Source: Methylobacterium cerastii (GTDB taxonomy: Bacteria; Pseudomonadota; Alphaproteobacteria; Rhizobiales; Beijerinckiaceae). From it: a stretch of 64,000 nt of DNA. The stretch lies in contig NZ_BPQG01000004.1 of assembly GCF_022179125.1 (NCBI RefSeq), positions 1 to 64,000 of the forward strand, written 5' to 3'. Shown here piece after piece: positions 34,095 through 42,750 of the stretch; position 1 is the first letter of the stretch; every line of letters begins with the position of its first letter. Both the position numbers and the translations under genes were made by a program. The notes under the pieces were generated by a model. That model did no database searches, was not told where the DNA came from, and worked only from the letters and a program-made list of their open reading frames with translations.

Positions 34095-34961
34095 GCGATG
34101 TTCGATCCCGGACTGATGCGCCGTGCTGTCATGACAGCACGGCGTTGAGATCCCGTTGACGGATCGCTTCGGGGTGGGATGAAATGACTGCATGCTGTCA
34201 CGACAGCATGCAGTCATTATTCTGACCTGAATGCGCCATTCCGGCGTGATGACGACAGCAAGCTGTCGCCGGGAGGCTTTGTGGGGGCGGGGTACGGCCG
34301 GCCCCTGAGGATCGGCCATTCGATGGGCGATGAGACGTTGGTGTTCGGGACCCGCTGGAGCGTGTCGGGTCGAGCGCCTGGCCCCTGTGCGACATCGATC
34401 CGGACGTGCCGTCAGGCCCCACCACGAGACCATTCCAGTTGGGCGATCGCACTTGGAGACGGGGGGACCGTCACGACGGTCGCGATCGATGCGTGTGATG
34501 GCTTTCAAGACCATCCAACGTTTGCGTCGTCGGGCCCGGAAAGCGGATGCAGACGACGTGGAATGCTTTGAGGGTCAGGTGGTCGATCACGAGCCACGAG
34601 TCCCGCAAAAATCACGCAGCCATTCTATATTGCGCTAAGATATTCAAATTACTGGTGAATTCTTGAACCACATAATGGATTGCTCCATGTTGGGTTTTAA
34701 TCGCTCTTCGATCGATAATTATCGATCCACCAGTCCGGTGCTCCGAACGAGGTGGAAAAGACCAATTGGATGAGGCGCTTAGCCAGAATTTTGGCCGCAG
34801 GTTCCATGGGTAACACCCTGGTTGCCCACCGTGTGACGCGGGTCCGGCATCGCGTTTAAAAGCATGGAACGGCACCGAAAAGCACCTGGGGTCACGCAAA
34901 AGTCACGCAATCCCAACGCACGATCCGGGCCTCCGACGACCGCCGCGGGGCACGTAAAAGG
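34095..34961. other. Gene-free stretch with palindromes and an AT-rich insert
   Basis: Besides the three CTGTC palindromes there is an AT-rich block at about 34619-34894 that contrasts with the GC-rich surroundings. It contains a perfect 18-bp palindrome GATCGATAATTATCGATC (34710-34727). It is bracketed by two 15-bp near-identical direct repeats, CGCAAAAATCACGCA (34604-34618) and CGCAAAAGTCACGCA (34895-34909). A reverse frame across the block (34612-34899) gives no recognised protein. It may be a small insertion or a non-autonomous element. Confidence 0.5.
34123..34268. repeat. Three CTGTC/GACAG palindromes upstream of the RHH gene
   Basis: Palindrome 1: 34123-34140, a perfect 18-mer GTGCTGTCATGACAGCAC. 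Palindrome 2: 34184-34217, perfect 16-bp arms (left arm ATGACTGCATGCTGTC) around AC. Palindrome 3: 34253-34268, CGACAGC-AA-GCTGTCG. All share GCTGTC and GACAGC; in the first two they face inward and in the third outward. They lie 29-174 bases upstream of the RHH start and look like its operators. Confidence 0.75.
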
Positions 34962-36173
34962 ATGCCGAATGGAAAAGCATTCACACCGTCGCTTGCCCGG
35001 GCGATGTTGCGAACGATCCGGCGACTGCCGCCGCCGAACGCGGTTCCACCCTGCATCGTCGGCGTCGATGACTGGGCGCTGCGCAATGGCCCGACCTATG
35101 GCACCAACGTAGTCGATATCGAACGTCCACAGCCCATCGACCTGCTGCCCGATCGCTCGGCCGAGACCTCGGCGGCCTGGCTCCGCCGCGAGCCCCGGGG
35201 GGCCGGCTTGTGGAGCGCGACCGCTCGACCGAGTACGCCCGCCGCACCACGCTGGGCGCGCCTGAAGCCGTGCAGGTCGTCGATCGGTGGCACCTCCTGT
35301 TCGACGCACGGCAGATGGTCGGGCGCTGGTTTGACCGCGTCCATCCCCGTCGGGAGCAGCTGCCGCCAATCTAGACCCCGTTTCCCTCGACCCGCCGGAT
35401 CAAAGCCTACTCGCTGGCCCACACGCAGGCGCTCGCCCGTGCCGCGGCGGCCGAGCGGTGGGAGAGGCTCTACGACGTCTGCCGCCGCCGGGCGGCCGGA
35501 CAGTCGCTGCGATAGATCAACCGCGAGACCGGCCCGCGGCACGGTGCGCAGGTGCGCGTTCGCCGAACGCTTCCCGCGCCACGGCCGGCCCGGACCGGGG
35601 CGCGGCCACCTTGACCCCCGTCTCGATCATTCCCACGCCGGCCTCGCTGAAGGCTGCGAGAGCGCCGTGCGGCTCCGGCGCAAGCTCCGGGAGCCCGGCT
35701 TCCACGGCACCGTGAAGCAGATCCAGCACCGGCCGAGCGAGGGACGTACGCGTCCGGTCAGGACCACGGCCGGGCGTTACCGGACGCTGCCCCATGCCCG
35801 GACGGCCGCTCCGGCGTCGCCCCCGCCGCTGTCCCCCACCGAAGCAGCTATCCCGGCACCTCTTTCGCGATCCGGGCGAACTCTACCAAGAGGCTGCAGC
35901 GGCGGTCGCCACGGCGGCGCGTGGGTGGAGCCCGGCACAATCCCCGCCTTCGGCGCGTGGTCGGGCGAGGCCCTCACGGGCGGCGAGCGGGTGGTCGAGG
36001 GCTTCGCCACCAGTCGCGGGCAGGATGGGGCCGCCGACCGCGCCGGCCTCTACATGTGCTGTTGCTGTGGGCAAGCCGAAGGCCAGGCCGATCGCCTCAA
36101 GCTGCTGAATCGCTCCATGTACGGCCGCGCCAAGCTCGACCTCCTGCGCCGTCGCCTCCTGCTCGCAGCCTGA
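34962..36173 (+). pseudogene. Decayed ISL3-family transposase
   Basis: Remnant of an ISL3-type transposase. The N-terminal part is clear (AMLRTIRRLPPPNAV, IVGVDDWALRNGPTYGTNVV, DLLPDRSAETSAAWL). After about 35195 the homology moves to another frame (RDRSTEYARRTTLGAPEAVQ, VVDRWHLLFDARQMVGRWFD) that ends in a stop near 35375. A further segment (ERWERLYDVCRRRAAGQSLR) ends in a stop at about 35515, and the C terminus (RLKLLNRSMYGRAKLDLLRR, RLLLAA) reappears before 36173. The N-terminal zinc-finger region is missing. It is therefore frameshifted, interrupted and inactive. Clear terminal inverted repeats were not found. Confidence 0.8.
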
Positions 36174-36300
36174 TCCATCAAACTCGGCGATGAACCACTT
36201 CAATGGGGGGGCGGGCCAATGGACCGTCCGGTCCCCTCGGTGGTGAGGCACGGACGGAGAGGGGGGTGGTCAGATCATGGATCGGGCTGCGTTGCGAATG

Positions 36301-36338
36301 GCAAAACGCCCGGCGAGAGAACTCGCCGGGCGTTTTGC
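36301..36338. terminator. Strong bidirectional terminator after the integrase
   Basis: Perfect 17-bp stem (36301-36317 with 36322-36338) with an AGAA loop. The stem ends in AAAA/TTTT pairs, so a U-run is formed in both directions. It lies 28 bases after the integrase stop on the reverse strand. Confidence 0.8.
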
Positions 36339-36365
36339 GTTTCATCGTCGTTCCTTGACGGTCTC

Positions 36366-37556
36366 TCAGCCCGGGTGCGGCTCCGAACCATCGTTCGGTC
36401 CGGGCGTCCACGCGTCCCTGAGCCTGCGGGTTTCCGCAGCCGTCTGGGCCAGACGCCGACGGATATCGTCGGTGGTGATGTACGCGTAGTGCCTTGCCGT
36501 CGTCGAGATGTCGGAGTGGTTCAGCACCTTCGAGGCCGCCTTGAGGTCCCCCGTCGTCCTGACGATCCGCGCGCCCGTGGTCTTGCGGATGTCATGGATG
36601 CGAAGGTCGGTCACACCGGCGCGATCACAGATGTTACGCCAGATCTCGGTGATGCTGTTGTAAGACAGCGGGACACATTCCCCCTCGATGCGCATTTGCT
36701 TGGTGACGGGATGCCTGCCGTCCCGCGTCATCCGGAAGGTGAACACGTGGGTCGGATGCTTGTGCCATTCGGCCTTGAGGATCTCCGCGACCTCGGGGGT
36801 GATTTCCACCTGCTGGAACTTGCCACCCTTCCCGACGACATGGATCACGCCCTGCCGCCAGTGCACCTGCTTCTTCTCGATCAGCGACGCCCTCTTTCGA
36901 AGGCCGGTCTCCAGGACGAACCTGACGTACGGCCATACATCGGGACGGATGCCTTCGAGGATCATCTCCTCGTCGATCACCATCTCGCGTTCGCGCGGCG
37001 CCACGCTCAGGAGGTGGTCCTTGTAGTGGGGCTCCCTTCGCAGCGACACCCCTCTGACCTTGGCGTGCCGCAGCACCTTCTGGATCATGTGCGTCACGCT
37101 GTTGTTCACGGCGGCGTTCGAGATCCTGCCGAGGTTGGGACGGTCGAACCGCCGCTTCTTCCGTCGCTCGGCGATGAGCTCGGCGAGCTTGGCGTTGTCG
37201 ATCGCCCGTACGGACAGGTCGCCGATCCTGACCTTGAGCCATGCGAAATACGGTCTCTCGCCGACGTAGGAGGGGTAGTCGCCGGCGTTGTCGCGGTACG
37301 ACGCCACCGCCTCCTCCCAGGTCATGTCGATGTCGTCGGGATCGGGAGCGGGAGCCACGCGCCGGGCCGCCTCCTCGTCGAGGAGCCTGTTGCGGAGGGC
37401 CCTGGCGACCCTCTCCGCACCCGCGATGTCATCCTTCTTCCGCTTGGTCGATCCGCAGTGGCGGAACCCGCCGACCTTGAAGTCGTAGTGCCGGTAGGGG
37501 CTGCCCTTGCGCTCGCGGGTGAGCTCGGGCTCCGGCTGCTGCTTCCTCGTCGCCAT
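36366..37556 (-). CDS. Tyrosine recombinase / integrase
   Basis: 396-residue site-specific recombinase. The N-terminal arm and core-binding regions cover residues 1-180 (WEEAVASYRDNAGDYPSYVG). The catalytic domain shows the first Arg in RFVLETGLRKRASLIEKKQV, a Lys on the following hairpin, HDIRKTTGARIVR (His-x-x-Arg) and the nucleophile Tyr in ISTTARHYAYIT. All catalytic residues are present, so it may be active. It is preceded by an excisionase-like gene with a 3-base gap. No tRNA lies next to it, so its attachment site is unknown. Confidence 0.9.
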   Translation of the reverse strand: MATRKQQPEPELTRERKGSPYRHYDFKVGGFRHCGSTKRKKDDIAGAERVARALRNRLLDEEAARRVAPAPDPDDIDMTWEEAVASYRDNAGDYPSYVGERPYFAWLKVRIGDLSVRAIDNAKLAELIAERRKKRRFDRPNLGRISNAAVNNSVTHMIQKVLRHAKVRGVSLRREPHYKDHLLSVAPREREMVIDEEMILEGIRPDVWPYVRFVLETGLRKRASLIEKKQVHWRQGVIHVVGKGGKFQQVEITPEVAEILKAEWHKHPTHVFTFRMTRDGRHPVTKQMRIEGECVPLSYNSITEIWRNICDRAGVTDLRIHDIRKTTGARIVRTTGDLKAASKVLNHSDISTTARHYAYITTDDIRRRLAQTAAETRRLRDAWTPGPNDGSEPHPG

Positions 37557-37559
37557 GGC

Positions 37560-37952
37560 TCAGATCCCTCCGTTTCGGTTGCGGACGGCGATGCGCCGGG
37601 GCGCGCGGGCGGACAGCCTCGGGGGGATGCCCCGGGGGGCCACCTTCCGGCTGCGGGCGAAGTCCTCGATGGCCTCCTCCATCACCCGGAGATCGCGCCG
37701 CACGATCCCGCGGCCGACGTTCACGGCCACCAGCGTGCCGTCTGTGACGTGGCCCTGGACCTGGCGCAGGCTGATCCCGAGCGTCTCGGCCACTTCCGGC
37801 AGCTTGAACGCCTTGCCGATCTCGAAGACGATCTCGACGCCGGCGTGCCATCCGCCGGGCATGGCTCCCCGATCGCACTCCCGCTCGGGGGCGCGGCTTT
37901 CACTCGCGTACATGTTCGGTCTTCCTTGCTTGCCCCTGCGGGGCTGTTTCAC
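37560..37952 (-). CDS. Excisionase-like helix-turn-helix protein
   Basis: 130-residue protein with a MerR/excisionase-like helix-turn-helix at about residues 45-80 (FKLPEVAETLGISLRQVQGH, then VTDGTLVAVNVGRGIVRRDL). The first 20 residues are unusual, so translation may begin at an internal ATG at 37913 (MYASESRAP). It directly precedes the integrase by 3 bases and could control its direction or its expression. Confidence 0.65.
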   Translation of the reverse strand: MKQPRRGKQGRPNMYASESRAPERECDRGAMPGGWHAGVEIVFEIGKAFKLPEVAETLGISLRQVQGHVTDGTLVAVNVGRGIVRRDLRVMEEAIEDFARSRKVAPRGIPPRLSARAPRRIAVRNRNGGI

Positions 37953-38103
37953 CGGACCCGCCGCACACGTCGCTTCGTCGTGGCGCGCGGCGGGCCTTCA
38001 CCGGATCGTCCCCGGCCCCGTCTGAACGAGGCCTGGCGATCCCCACGGGAGGGCGACCGGCATGGGTCGTCCGCCCGCAGCCGGGATTGACCCGGATTCG
38101 GTG

Positions 38104-38119
38104 ACCCTCTAAAGAGGGT
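38104..38119. promoter_or_regulatory. Palindrome upstream of the excisionase-integrase unit
   Basis: ACCCTCT-AA-AGAGGGT, 7-bp perfect arms with a 2-base centre, about 150 bases upstream of the excisionase-like start. It could be an operator; no partner site is seen. Confidence 0.35.
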
Positions 38120-38200
38120 GCGCAGTCCTGTTCGGTCAGCCTGCCCTCGATCACGGCGGTCGCTTCGTAACCGTGCGCCGTGATCGACTGCTCTGCAGAC

Positions 38201-38232
38201 GAAAGCCCCGTTGGTCCGCCGGCGGGGCTTTC
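38201..38232. terminator. Terminator-like hairpin
   Basis: Perfect 10-bp stem GAAAGCCCCG (38201-38210) with CGGGGCTTTC (38223-38232) and a 12-base loop. AAA and TTT ends give short U-runs in both directions. It probably isolates the integrase region from the protease locus. Confidence 0.55.
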
Positions 38233-38810
38233 GCTCGCCTGGGATCGGGCCTTGGGTTCGATGGTTCGTCCTACATCCTCGTTCTCCCCTTGCGCCGTAT
38301 GCGCCGGCCGGGAGCCCCGTGCCGCCAGGCCCTGCTACAGGGCCTTGACAGGAATGCAAGGGCCTCGACCAGGCGTCGAATCGGCGATCATAGTATCGCG
38401 TAAACCTTTGTTATTGAAGGTCTTTTCCGAAATCGAAGGATAGACAACTTTATCCTTAGTTCGGGCATTCCCGCCGCTCAAACCGAGGTCCGAGGCCGTC
38501 CGATTCCCTGGCCCTAAGCCCTTGAATCCATTGAGACGGGATTTTCTGCGCCGATCCTTCGATCCATGGATCGCGGCGGACACCGGAAAACCGGGCAAAC
38601 CGCGACTGCTTTTTTAGCTCCGAGGCGCCTTATTTGCATTGCGAGGCCGCCGATCGCCACTCCGGACGGTCGGTGGCCTCGCCCGGCCAGGAACATCGGC
38701 TCCGAACACCGGGCGCGGCGGTGTCGTCGGGACGGCTGTCATCGACCCTGATTTTGCATCGCGTCGCGACGCCGTGGGCTCCGAGGTTACCCCTGCCGTC
38801 GCGGTCGGGA

Positions 38811-40805
38811 TCAACGGGCGGCATGGTGGCCTCCCCGGCGTCGGCGGCCCCTTGCGGTGGACCCGGCCTCGATGATCGTGCGGATCTCATCGCCCGAGAG
38901 CACCCGGGCCTCGACGAGCCGGTTCGCCAGGACCTCGATCACCCCCCTGTTCTCCCGGACGAGATCGGTCGCCTGTGCGTAGAGCCGAAGCAGGTCGGCC
39001 TCGACCGTGCGGCGCAGTGCCGGGTCCGTGCGCATGGCGTCCTCGGCGTTGCCGCCGCGGTAGGCGAGGTGGTCGCCGAGGCCGAACTCCGTGTGCAGCG
39101 ACACCACGATCCCCGTCGCGCGGTCCAGGTCGGAGCCGCGACCGCCGCCCGCCCCGGTGTGGGGCGCCCCGACGAGGGCGTCCATCGCGCGGCCGGCGAG
39201 GGCTACCACGGCGACGTTCTCAAGTTGCGTCTTCGTGAGGAACGCCCTCGGGGTCATGATCCCCCGCGCGGCCCCCTCGCTCGACCTGCGGTCCGCGATC
39301 GTGACCGAGGTCATCGACGCGACGTGGAGCCTCGCCGCGCAGACGCAATGCGCCGCCTCGTGGGTGGCGATGGCCCGGACCTCCGCGGGGGTGCGCGTCT
39401 CGGCCGGGGCCACCTGCGCGATGAGGTCGCCAAGGACCATGCGACGGCCTTCGGCGCGGGCGAGCGAGCGCGCGGTCTTGATCCAAGCGGTCACCTCGGC
39501 ACCGGTAGACCCGGCACCGAGTTGGGCGACGCCGGAGAGGTCGGCCTCCTGGAGGTCGATCCCAAGGTGCTGTCGCATGATCCCCACGAGGGCATCCTTG
39601 TCCGGCCGGTCGATCCGGATCACCGGATGAAGCCGGCCCGGACGGATCAGGGCCGCGTCAAGCATATTGATGTGGTTTGTCGCCCCGATTACAATAACCT
39701 TCGAGGTTATATCGGATGTCGTTGAGTCAATACTTGCAAGCACTGAGTTAACGAATGGACTCCACCAATCTCTAGCACGATTATCCATGGTTGCTCTGTT
39801 AGGAATACTGTCTATTTCGTCTAGGAACAGAATACTAGGTGCTATAGCGGCGGCTTGCGCGACCTTCGCCTCCCACGCCTTGAGCACGCCGTCCAGATGA
39901 CCGGAAGACGAGGTGAAGAGTTCGGCTACGCTCGCCGAGACAAGCGGGACCCGAGCCGCCTTTGCGAGACTGCGGATGAGGCTGGACTTACCAAGGCCAG
40001 GTTCCGAGTACAGCGTGCAGTTCTTGGAGATCTGGGAGAATTCCAGACGTCCGGCTCGCCATTCGTCGAGGTCGCGCACGAGCGCGAGGGCGAACGACAT
40101 CGCAGCTCCGTAGCCGTAGAGAGAGGCAAGGTCAGGGACGTCCTCGCCGAGCGCGTCGCCGCCCGAGAGGGCGCGGGCGGAAGCCTGGAGCCGTGCGATG
40201 CAGGTCGCCGGCGAGGTGCCCATCCTGATCGACGCGGTGATGTCGTCGAACGAGAGGCCGGCGGCGACGGCGGGCGGCAGCCGGCGTGCCCGCTTGCCGG
40301 TCACCGCCTTGATCACGTCGGCGACGACCCGATTCGACGGCGGCCCGATGCGGACGACCAGGTCGGCGGCCTGGACGAGGGTGGCCGGTAGGTAACGGGC
40401 CGGAGCGTGGCAGACGCCTGCGATACTGGCACCCCGCGACAGCGCGGATGCGACCGTCCCGTTGCCCTCGGTCGGGCGGTCCTGCCTGGCGCCGGTCCTG
40501 ACGATGACCTGTGCGAAGGCAGCTAGGTCGCCGAGCGCCATCTGGATCTTCGTCGACCAATCGGGACCCGGCACCTCGACGACGACGGCGAGGCCCTCCT
40601 CCTCCCGGATGCGCCGCAGGCCCGCCGGGCCGAGGGCGTCGAGCAGGGCCGCAACAGGCAGTGCTTCCCGGGCGTCCCGGCAACCGGCGAGACCGGCCCG
40701 GACGTAGACGGTATCGGCGTCGTCCGCGGGGTGGTGTTCCTCGTTGAAATCGAGGGCGGCCTGGGCGGCGACGCGCTTGGCATGGGCGATGAGGGAATTC
40801 GACAT
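38811..40805 (-). CDS. Soluble AAA+/M41 (FtsH-like) metalloprotease
   Basis: 664-residue protein with an unrecognised N-terminal region (residues 1-230), an AAA+ domain and an FtsH-type M41 peptidase. Walker A is YSEPGLGKSSLIRSLAKA (about 265-282), Walker B is SILFLDEIDSIPN, and the arginine finger region is ALIRPGRLHPVIRIDRPD. The zinc site is HEAAH at about residue 482, with the third ligand in GRGSDLDRATGIV. It has no membrane helix, unlike true FtsH, so it works in the cytosol. It sits on accessory DNA beside a phosphoesterase operon. The mRNA start is in a hairpin (40806-40829). Residues about 318-382 are encoded by unusually AT-rich DNA. The substrate is unknown; a regulatory or defence role is possible. 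Confidence 0.8.
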   Translation of the reverse strand: MSNSLIAHAKRVAAQAALDFNEEHHPADDADTVYVRAGLAGCRDAREALPVAALLDALGPAGLRRIREEEGLAVVVEVPGPDWSTKIQMALGDLAAFAQVIVRTGARQDRPTEGNGTVASALSRGASIAGVCHAPARYLPATLVQAADLVVRIGPPSNRVVADVIKAVTGKRARRLPPAVAAGLSFDDITASIRMGTSPATCIARLQASARALSGGDALGEDVPDLASLYGYGAAMSFALALVRDLDEWRAGRLEFSQISKNCTLYSEPGLGKSSLIRSLAKAARVPLVSASVAELFTSSSGHLDGVLKAWEAKVAQAAAIAPSILFLDEIDSIPNRATMDNRARDWWSPFVNSVLASIDSTTSDITSKVIVIGATNHINMLDAALIRPGRLHPVIRIDRPDKDALVGIMRQHLGIDLQEADLSGVAQLGAGSTGAEVTAWIKTARSLARAEGRRMVLGDLIAQVAPAETRTPAEVRAIATHEAAHCVCAARLHVASMTSVTIADRRSSEGAARGIMTPRAFLTKTQLENVAVVALAGRAMDALVGAPHTGAGGGRGSDLDRATGIVVSLHTEFGLGDHLAYRGGNAEDAMRTDPALRRTVEADLLRLYAQATDLVRENRGVIEVLANRLVEARVLSGDEIRTIIEAGSTARGRRRRGGHHAAR

Positions 40806-40829
40806 GGCTGCCTCCGGGGCGAGGCAGCC
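40806..40829 (-). promoter_or_regulatory. Hairpin sequestering the protease ribosome binding site
   Basis: On the mRNA strand GGCTGCCTC-GCCCCG-GAGGCAGCC lies immediately before the ATG. The 9-bp stem is perfect and its right arm contains GAGG of the Shine-Dalgarno GGAGG. Translation would be blocked until the hairpin melts or is opened, for example by temperature, a protein or ribosomes from upstream. Confidence 0.5.
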
Positions 40830-41184
40830 GGCCGCGATCGCGGCGCCGGTCAGGCCTCGTGGGGAATGGGGGTCGTGCGGGGAGGGCGCGGCCGGGCGGC
40901 GATGCCGACGGACCGGGCCGGCCTGGGGACAGGCCGGGGCGCGCGTTTCGGCGCGTGGGGGCGAAGGGTCATGGTGTGCCTCTGGGGGCGGGTCCGCCCG
41001 AGCATCAGCTCCGAGGGCGGGATGGGCTCCGGCCGACGGCGGGAGCGTAGGTCGCCTGATCGGCGATAGGTAGATACTACGAGATCGAAGTAATCCGCGT
41101 CAAGACGAAAGTGCAGAGACGGGTAGTTTTAAGAACTTCGGTGGATAACGGGGACGAAGCCAAGTCGAGGCGGATCGGAAGACC
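40830..41184. other. Leader/intergenic stretch upstream of the M41 protease gene
   Basis: About 355 bases without a supported gene. It is GC-rich with an AT-richer segment at 41070-41140 that may hold the promoter. Because the genes on both sides run on the reverse strand, read-through from the phosphoesterase unit is also possible. Confidence 0.4.
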
Positions 41185-41532
41185 TTACGCGACCGCCCGA
41201 CTGCTGAGTGGGTCCGGGCCCGTCATGGCGGCCGGGTGGAAGGATCCGTCTGGGCCCGACCGTCGTTTGGACCCGTCCGTATCGGGCGTGTCCCCCTGGC
41301 GTCGGACCGCCCGCGACGTCCTGCCGAACGGCACCACGACGCCGCTCGGGGCCCTGGCACGGGCGGAGGTTCCGGCCATGCGCTCCGCCTCCGCGATCAC
41401 GGTGTCGCCGAGGGCGACGAGGGCCTGGTGCATGGCCTTGCGGTAAGCCGCGATGCCCAGCTCGTCGCGAAGGACTGCGGCCCTGTTGATGAATTCCACC
41501 GCGAGATGGAGGTCGTCGTGGACGCTGATCAT
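41185..41532 (-). CDS. Hypothetical protein coupled to a phosphoesterase
   Basis: 115-residue protein. The first 55 residues are a clear amphipathic helical region (SVHDDLHLAVEFINRAAVLR, AYRKAMHQALVALGDTVIAE) and the rest is low-complexity and probably disordered. It overlaps the upstream phosphoesterase stop by 4 bases (ATGA). No family recognised. Tight coupling suggests it binds or modulates the phosphoesterase. Confidence 0.55.
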   Translation of the reverse strand: MISVHDDLHLAVEFINRAAVLRDELGIAAYRKAMHQALVALGDTVIAEAERMAGTSARARAPSGVVVPFGRTSRAVRRQGDTPDTDGSKRRSGPDGSFHPAAMTGPDPLSSRAVA

Positions 41533-42374
41533 CGGTCGGATCCTTCCTTTTCGGTCGAGGGCGTGAGGGATGCCGCATCGTGCCGCGGTCGGGGGACCTC
41601 GACGACGAGGTCGGAAATGAAGCCCGCCTCCTCGTCGGTATGGCCCCGGGCGTTGCAGACGATGCGGGTATCGAACAGCTCGTAATCGGCGTGCCGGTGG
41701 ACATGCCCATGGATCCAGAGGGTCGGGCGGGACGCCTCGATGACGTCTTCGAGGTCGCTGGCGTAGCACCACGCCAGGTCCGGCTGCGGGGGCAGGCTCC
41801 GTCGGCTCGGCGCATGGTGCGAGACGACGACGGTGCGCTCCGGCGCCGGCCGGATCGCACCTTGGACGAAGGGCCGGCTCGCGCGGTGCAGGCGCAGCAC
41901 GTCCTCGGGCTGGATGCGGTGCCGGGAGGTCGGCCCGGTGCGGATCCGGCGATAATCGTTCATGCCCTCGCGCCCGCCGGCCGACCGCAGGCCGTGGAGC
42001 AGGCCGAAGGCGCCGAGGCGGAAATCGGTCCACAGGGTCGACCCGACGAAGTGGATGTCGCCGATCGTGACGGCGGCATCCATCAGCGGGTGGACACCGA
42101 GGCGATCGGCGGCCGCCCGCCCGCGCGAGACCTGGTCGGAAAGGGTGTATCGGTCCTCGCCACGGTCCCACCAGAAGTCGTGGTTGCCCGGCACGTACAC
42201 GACCGGGACCCCGAGGAAACGTTCGGCGATCCATTCGAGCGAGCGCACGAGCGGGACGTGCACGTCGCCGGCGATGACGACCACGTCGAAGCCCCCGGCC
42301 GGCGCGTGCGCCGCCGGGTCCCAGGCGTTGGTCGCGCGTTCCTGGTGTAGGTCGGAAAGGGTCCAGAGGCGCAT
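41529..42374 (-). CDS. Calcineurin-like metallophosphoesterase
   Basis: 281-residue phosphoesterase with the motifs LWTLSDLHQER, VVIAGDVHVPL, VYVPGNHDFWWDRGED, VVSHHAPSRRSL and LWIHGHVHRHADYEL in order, so the dinuclear metal site is complete. It resembles YfcE/ICC-like predicted phosphoesterases carried on islands. It starts the two-gene unit with the 115-residue protein and points to the M41 protease gene 380 bases on. Substrate unknown. Confidence 0.85.
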   Translation of the reverse strand: MRLWTLSDLHQERATNAWDPAAHAPAGGFDVVVIAGDVHVPLVRSLEWIAERFLGVPVVYVPGNHDFWWDRGEDRYTLSDQVSRGRAAADRLGVHPLMDAAVTIGDIHFVGSTLWTDFRLGAFGLLHGLRSAGGREGMNDYRRIRTGPTSRHRIQPEDVLRLHRASRPFVQGAIRPAPERTVVVSHHAPSRRSLPPQPDLAWCYASDLEDVIEASRPTLWIHGHVHRHADYELFDTRIVCNARGHTDEEAGFISDLVVEVPRPRHDAASLTPSTEKEGSDR

Positions 42375-42750
42375 GTCGCGGCCCTCCGATGCCCACGGTT
42401 TTCGAGGCCGTGGTGATGACGATGCCCGGGGTTTTCACCCTCGGTCGGCCCATCGGGCCTGGTGCGCGCGCCGTCGGGCGCAGGCCGTTATGCGGCCTGC
42501 GGGGCTTTCATTCGGGTGCGGGCAAACGCGTTCGTCATGGGAGCCCAGGTGGGCGGGGGAGGGCCTGGGGTCAAGCCGGCCGCTCGGAACATGGTTGACC
42601 GTTGGTTAACGGGAATCCCCCGGCGGTGCGTGGACGGCGACTCCGTGGGGAACGGGAACGAGGAACGTTCCCCGTTCCCGTTCCCCGGATTTTCAGGGGG
42701 TGCTTAACCAAGGTCCGTCCAATCTATCCTTCGGTTCGGAGGGGTTCGCG
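42375..42750. other. Divergent intergenic region between phosphoesterase and KfrA-like gene
   Basis: The two genes run apart from here. It contains the 40-bp palindrome at 42647-42686 and a GGGAATCCCC element near 42621. No gene is supported. Promoters for both neighbours should lie in this 376-base stretch. Confidence 0.45.
42647..42686. promoter_or_regulatory. 40-bp near-perfect palindrome, likely KfrA-type operator
   Basis: Left half GGGGAACGGGAACGAGGAAC (42647-42666), right half GTTCCCCGTTCCCGTTCCCC (42667-42686), with a single mismatched pair. GGAAC repeats three times per half, so the site can hold several dimers. It lies 64 bases before the KfrA-like ATG. Known KfrA repressors bind large inverted repeats at their own promoter. 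Confidence 0.7.

Larger units (their letters stand above)
37953..38810. other. 860-base stretch without a gene between the two reverse operons
   Basis: Holds the small palindrome at 38104-38119, a terminator-like hairpin at 38201-38232 and an AT-rich patch around 38390-38460. No frame in it looks coding. It may carry the promoter of the excisionase-integrase unit and the terminator of the AAA protease gene, and is a possible location for an attachment site or small RNA. Confidence 0.4.
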
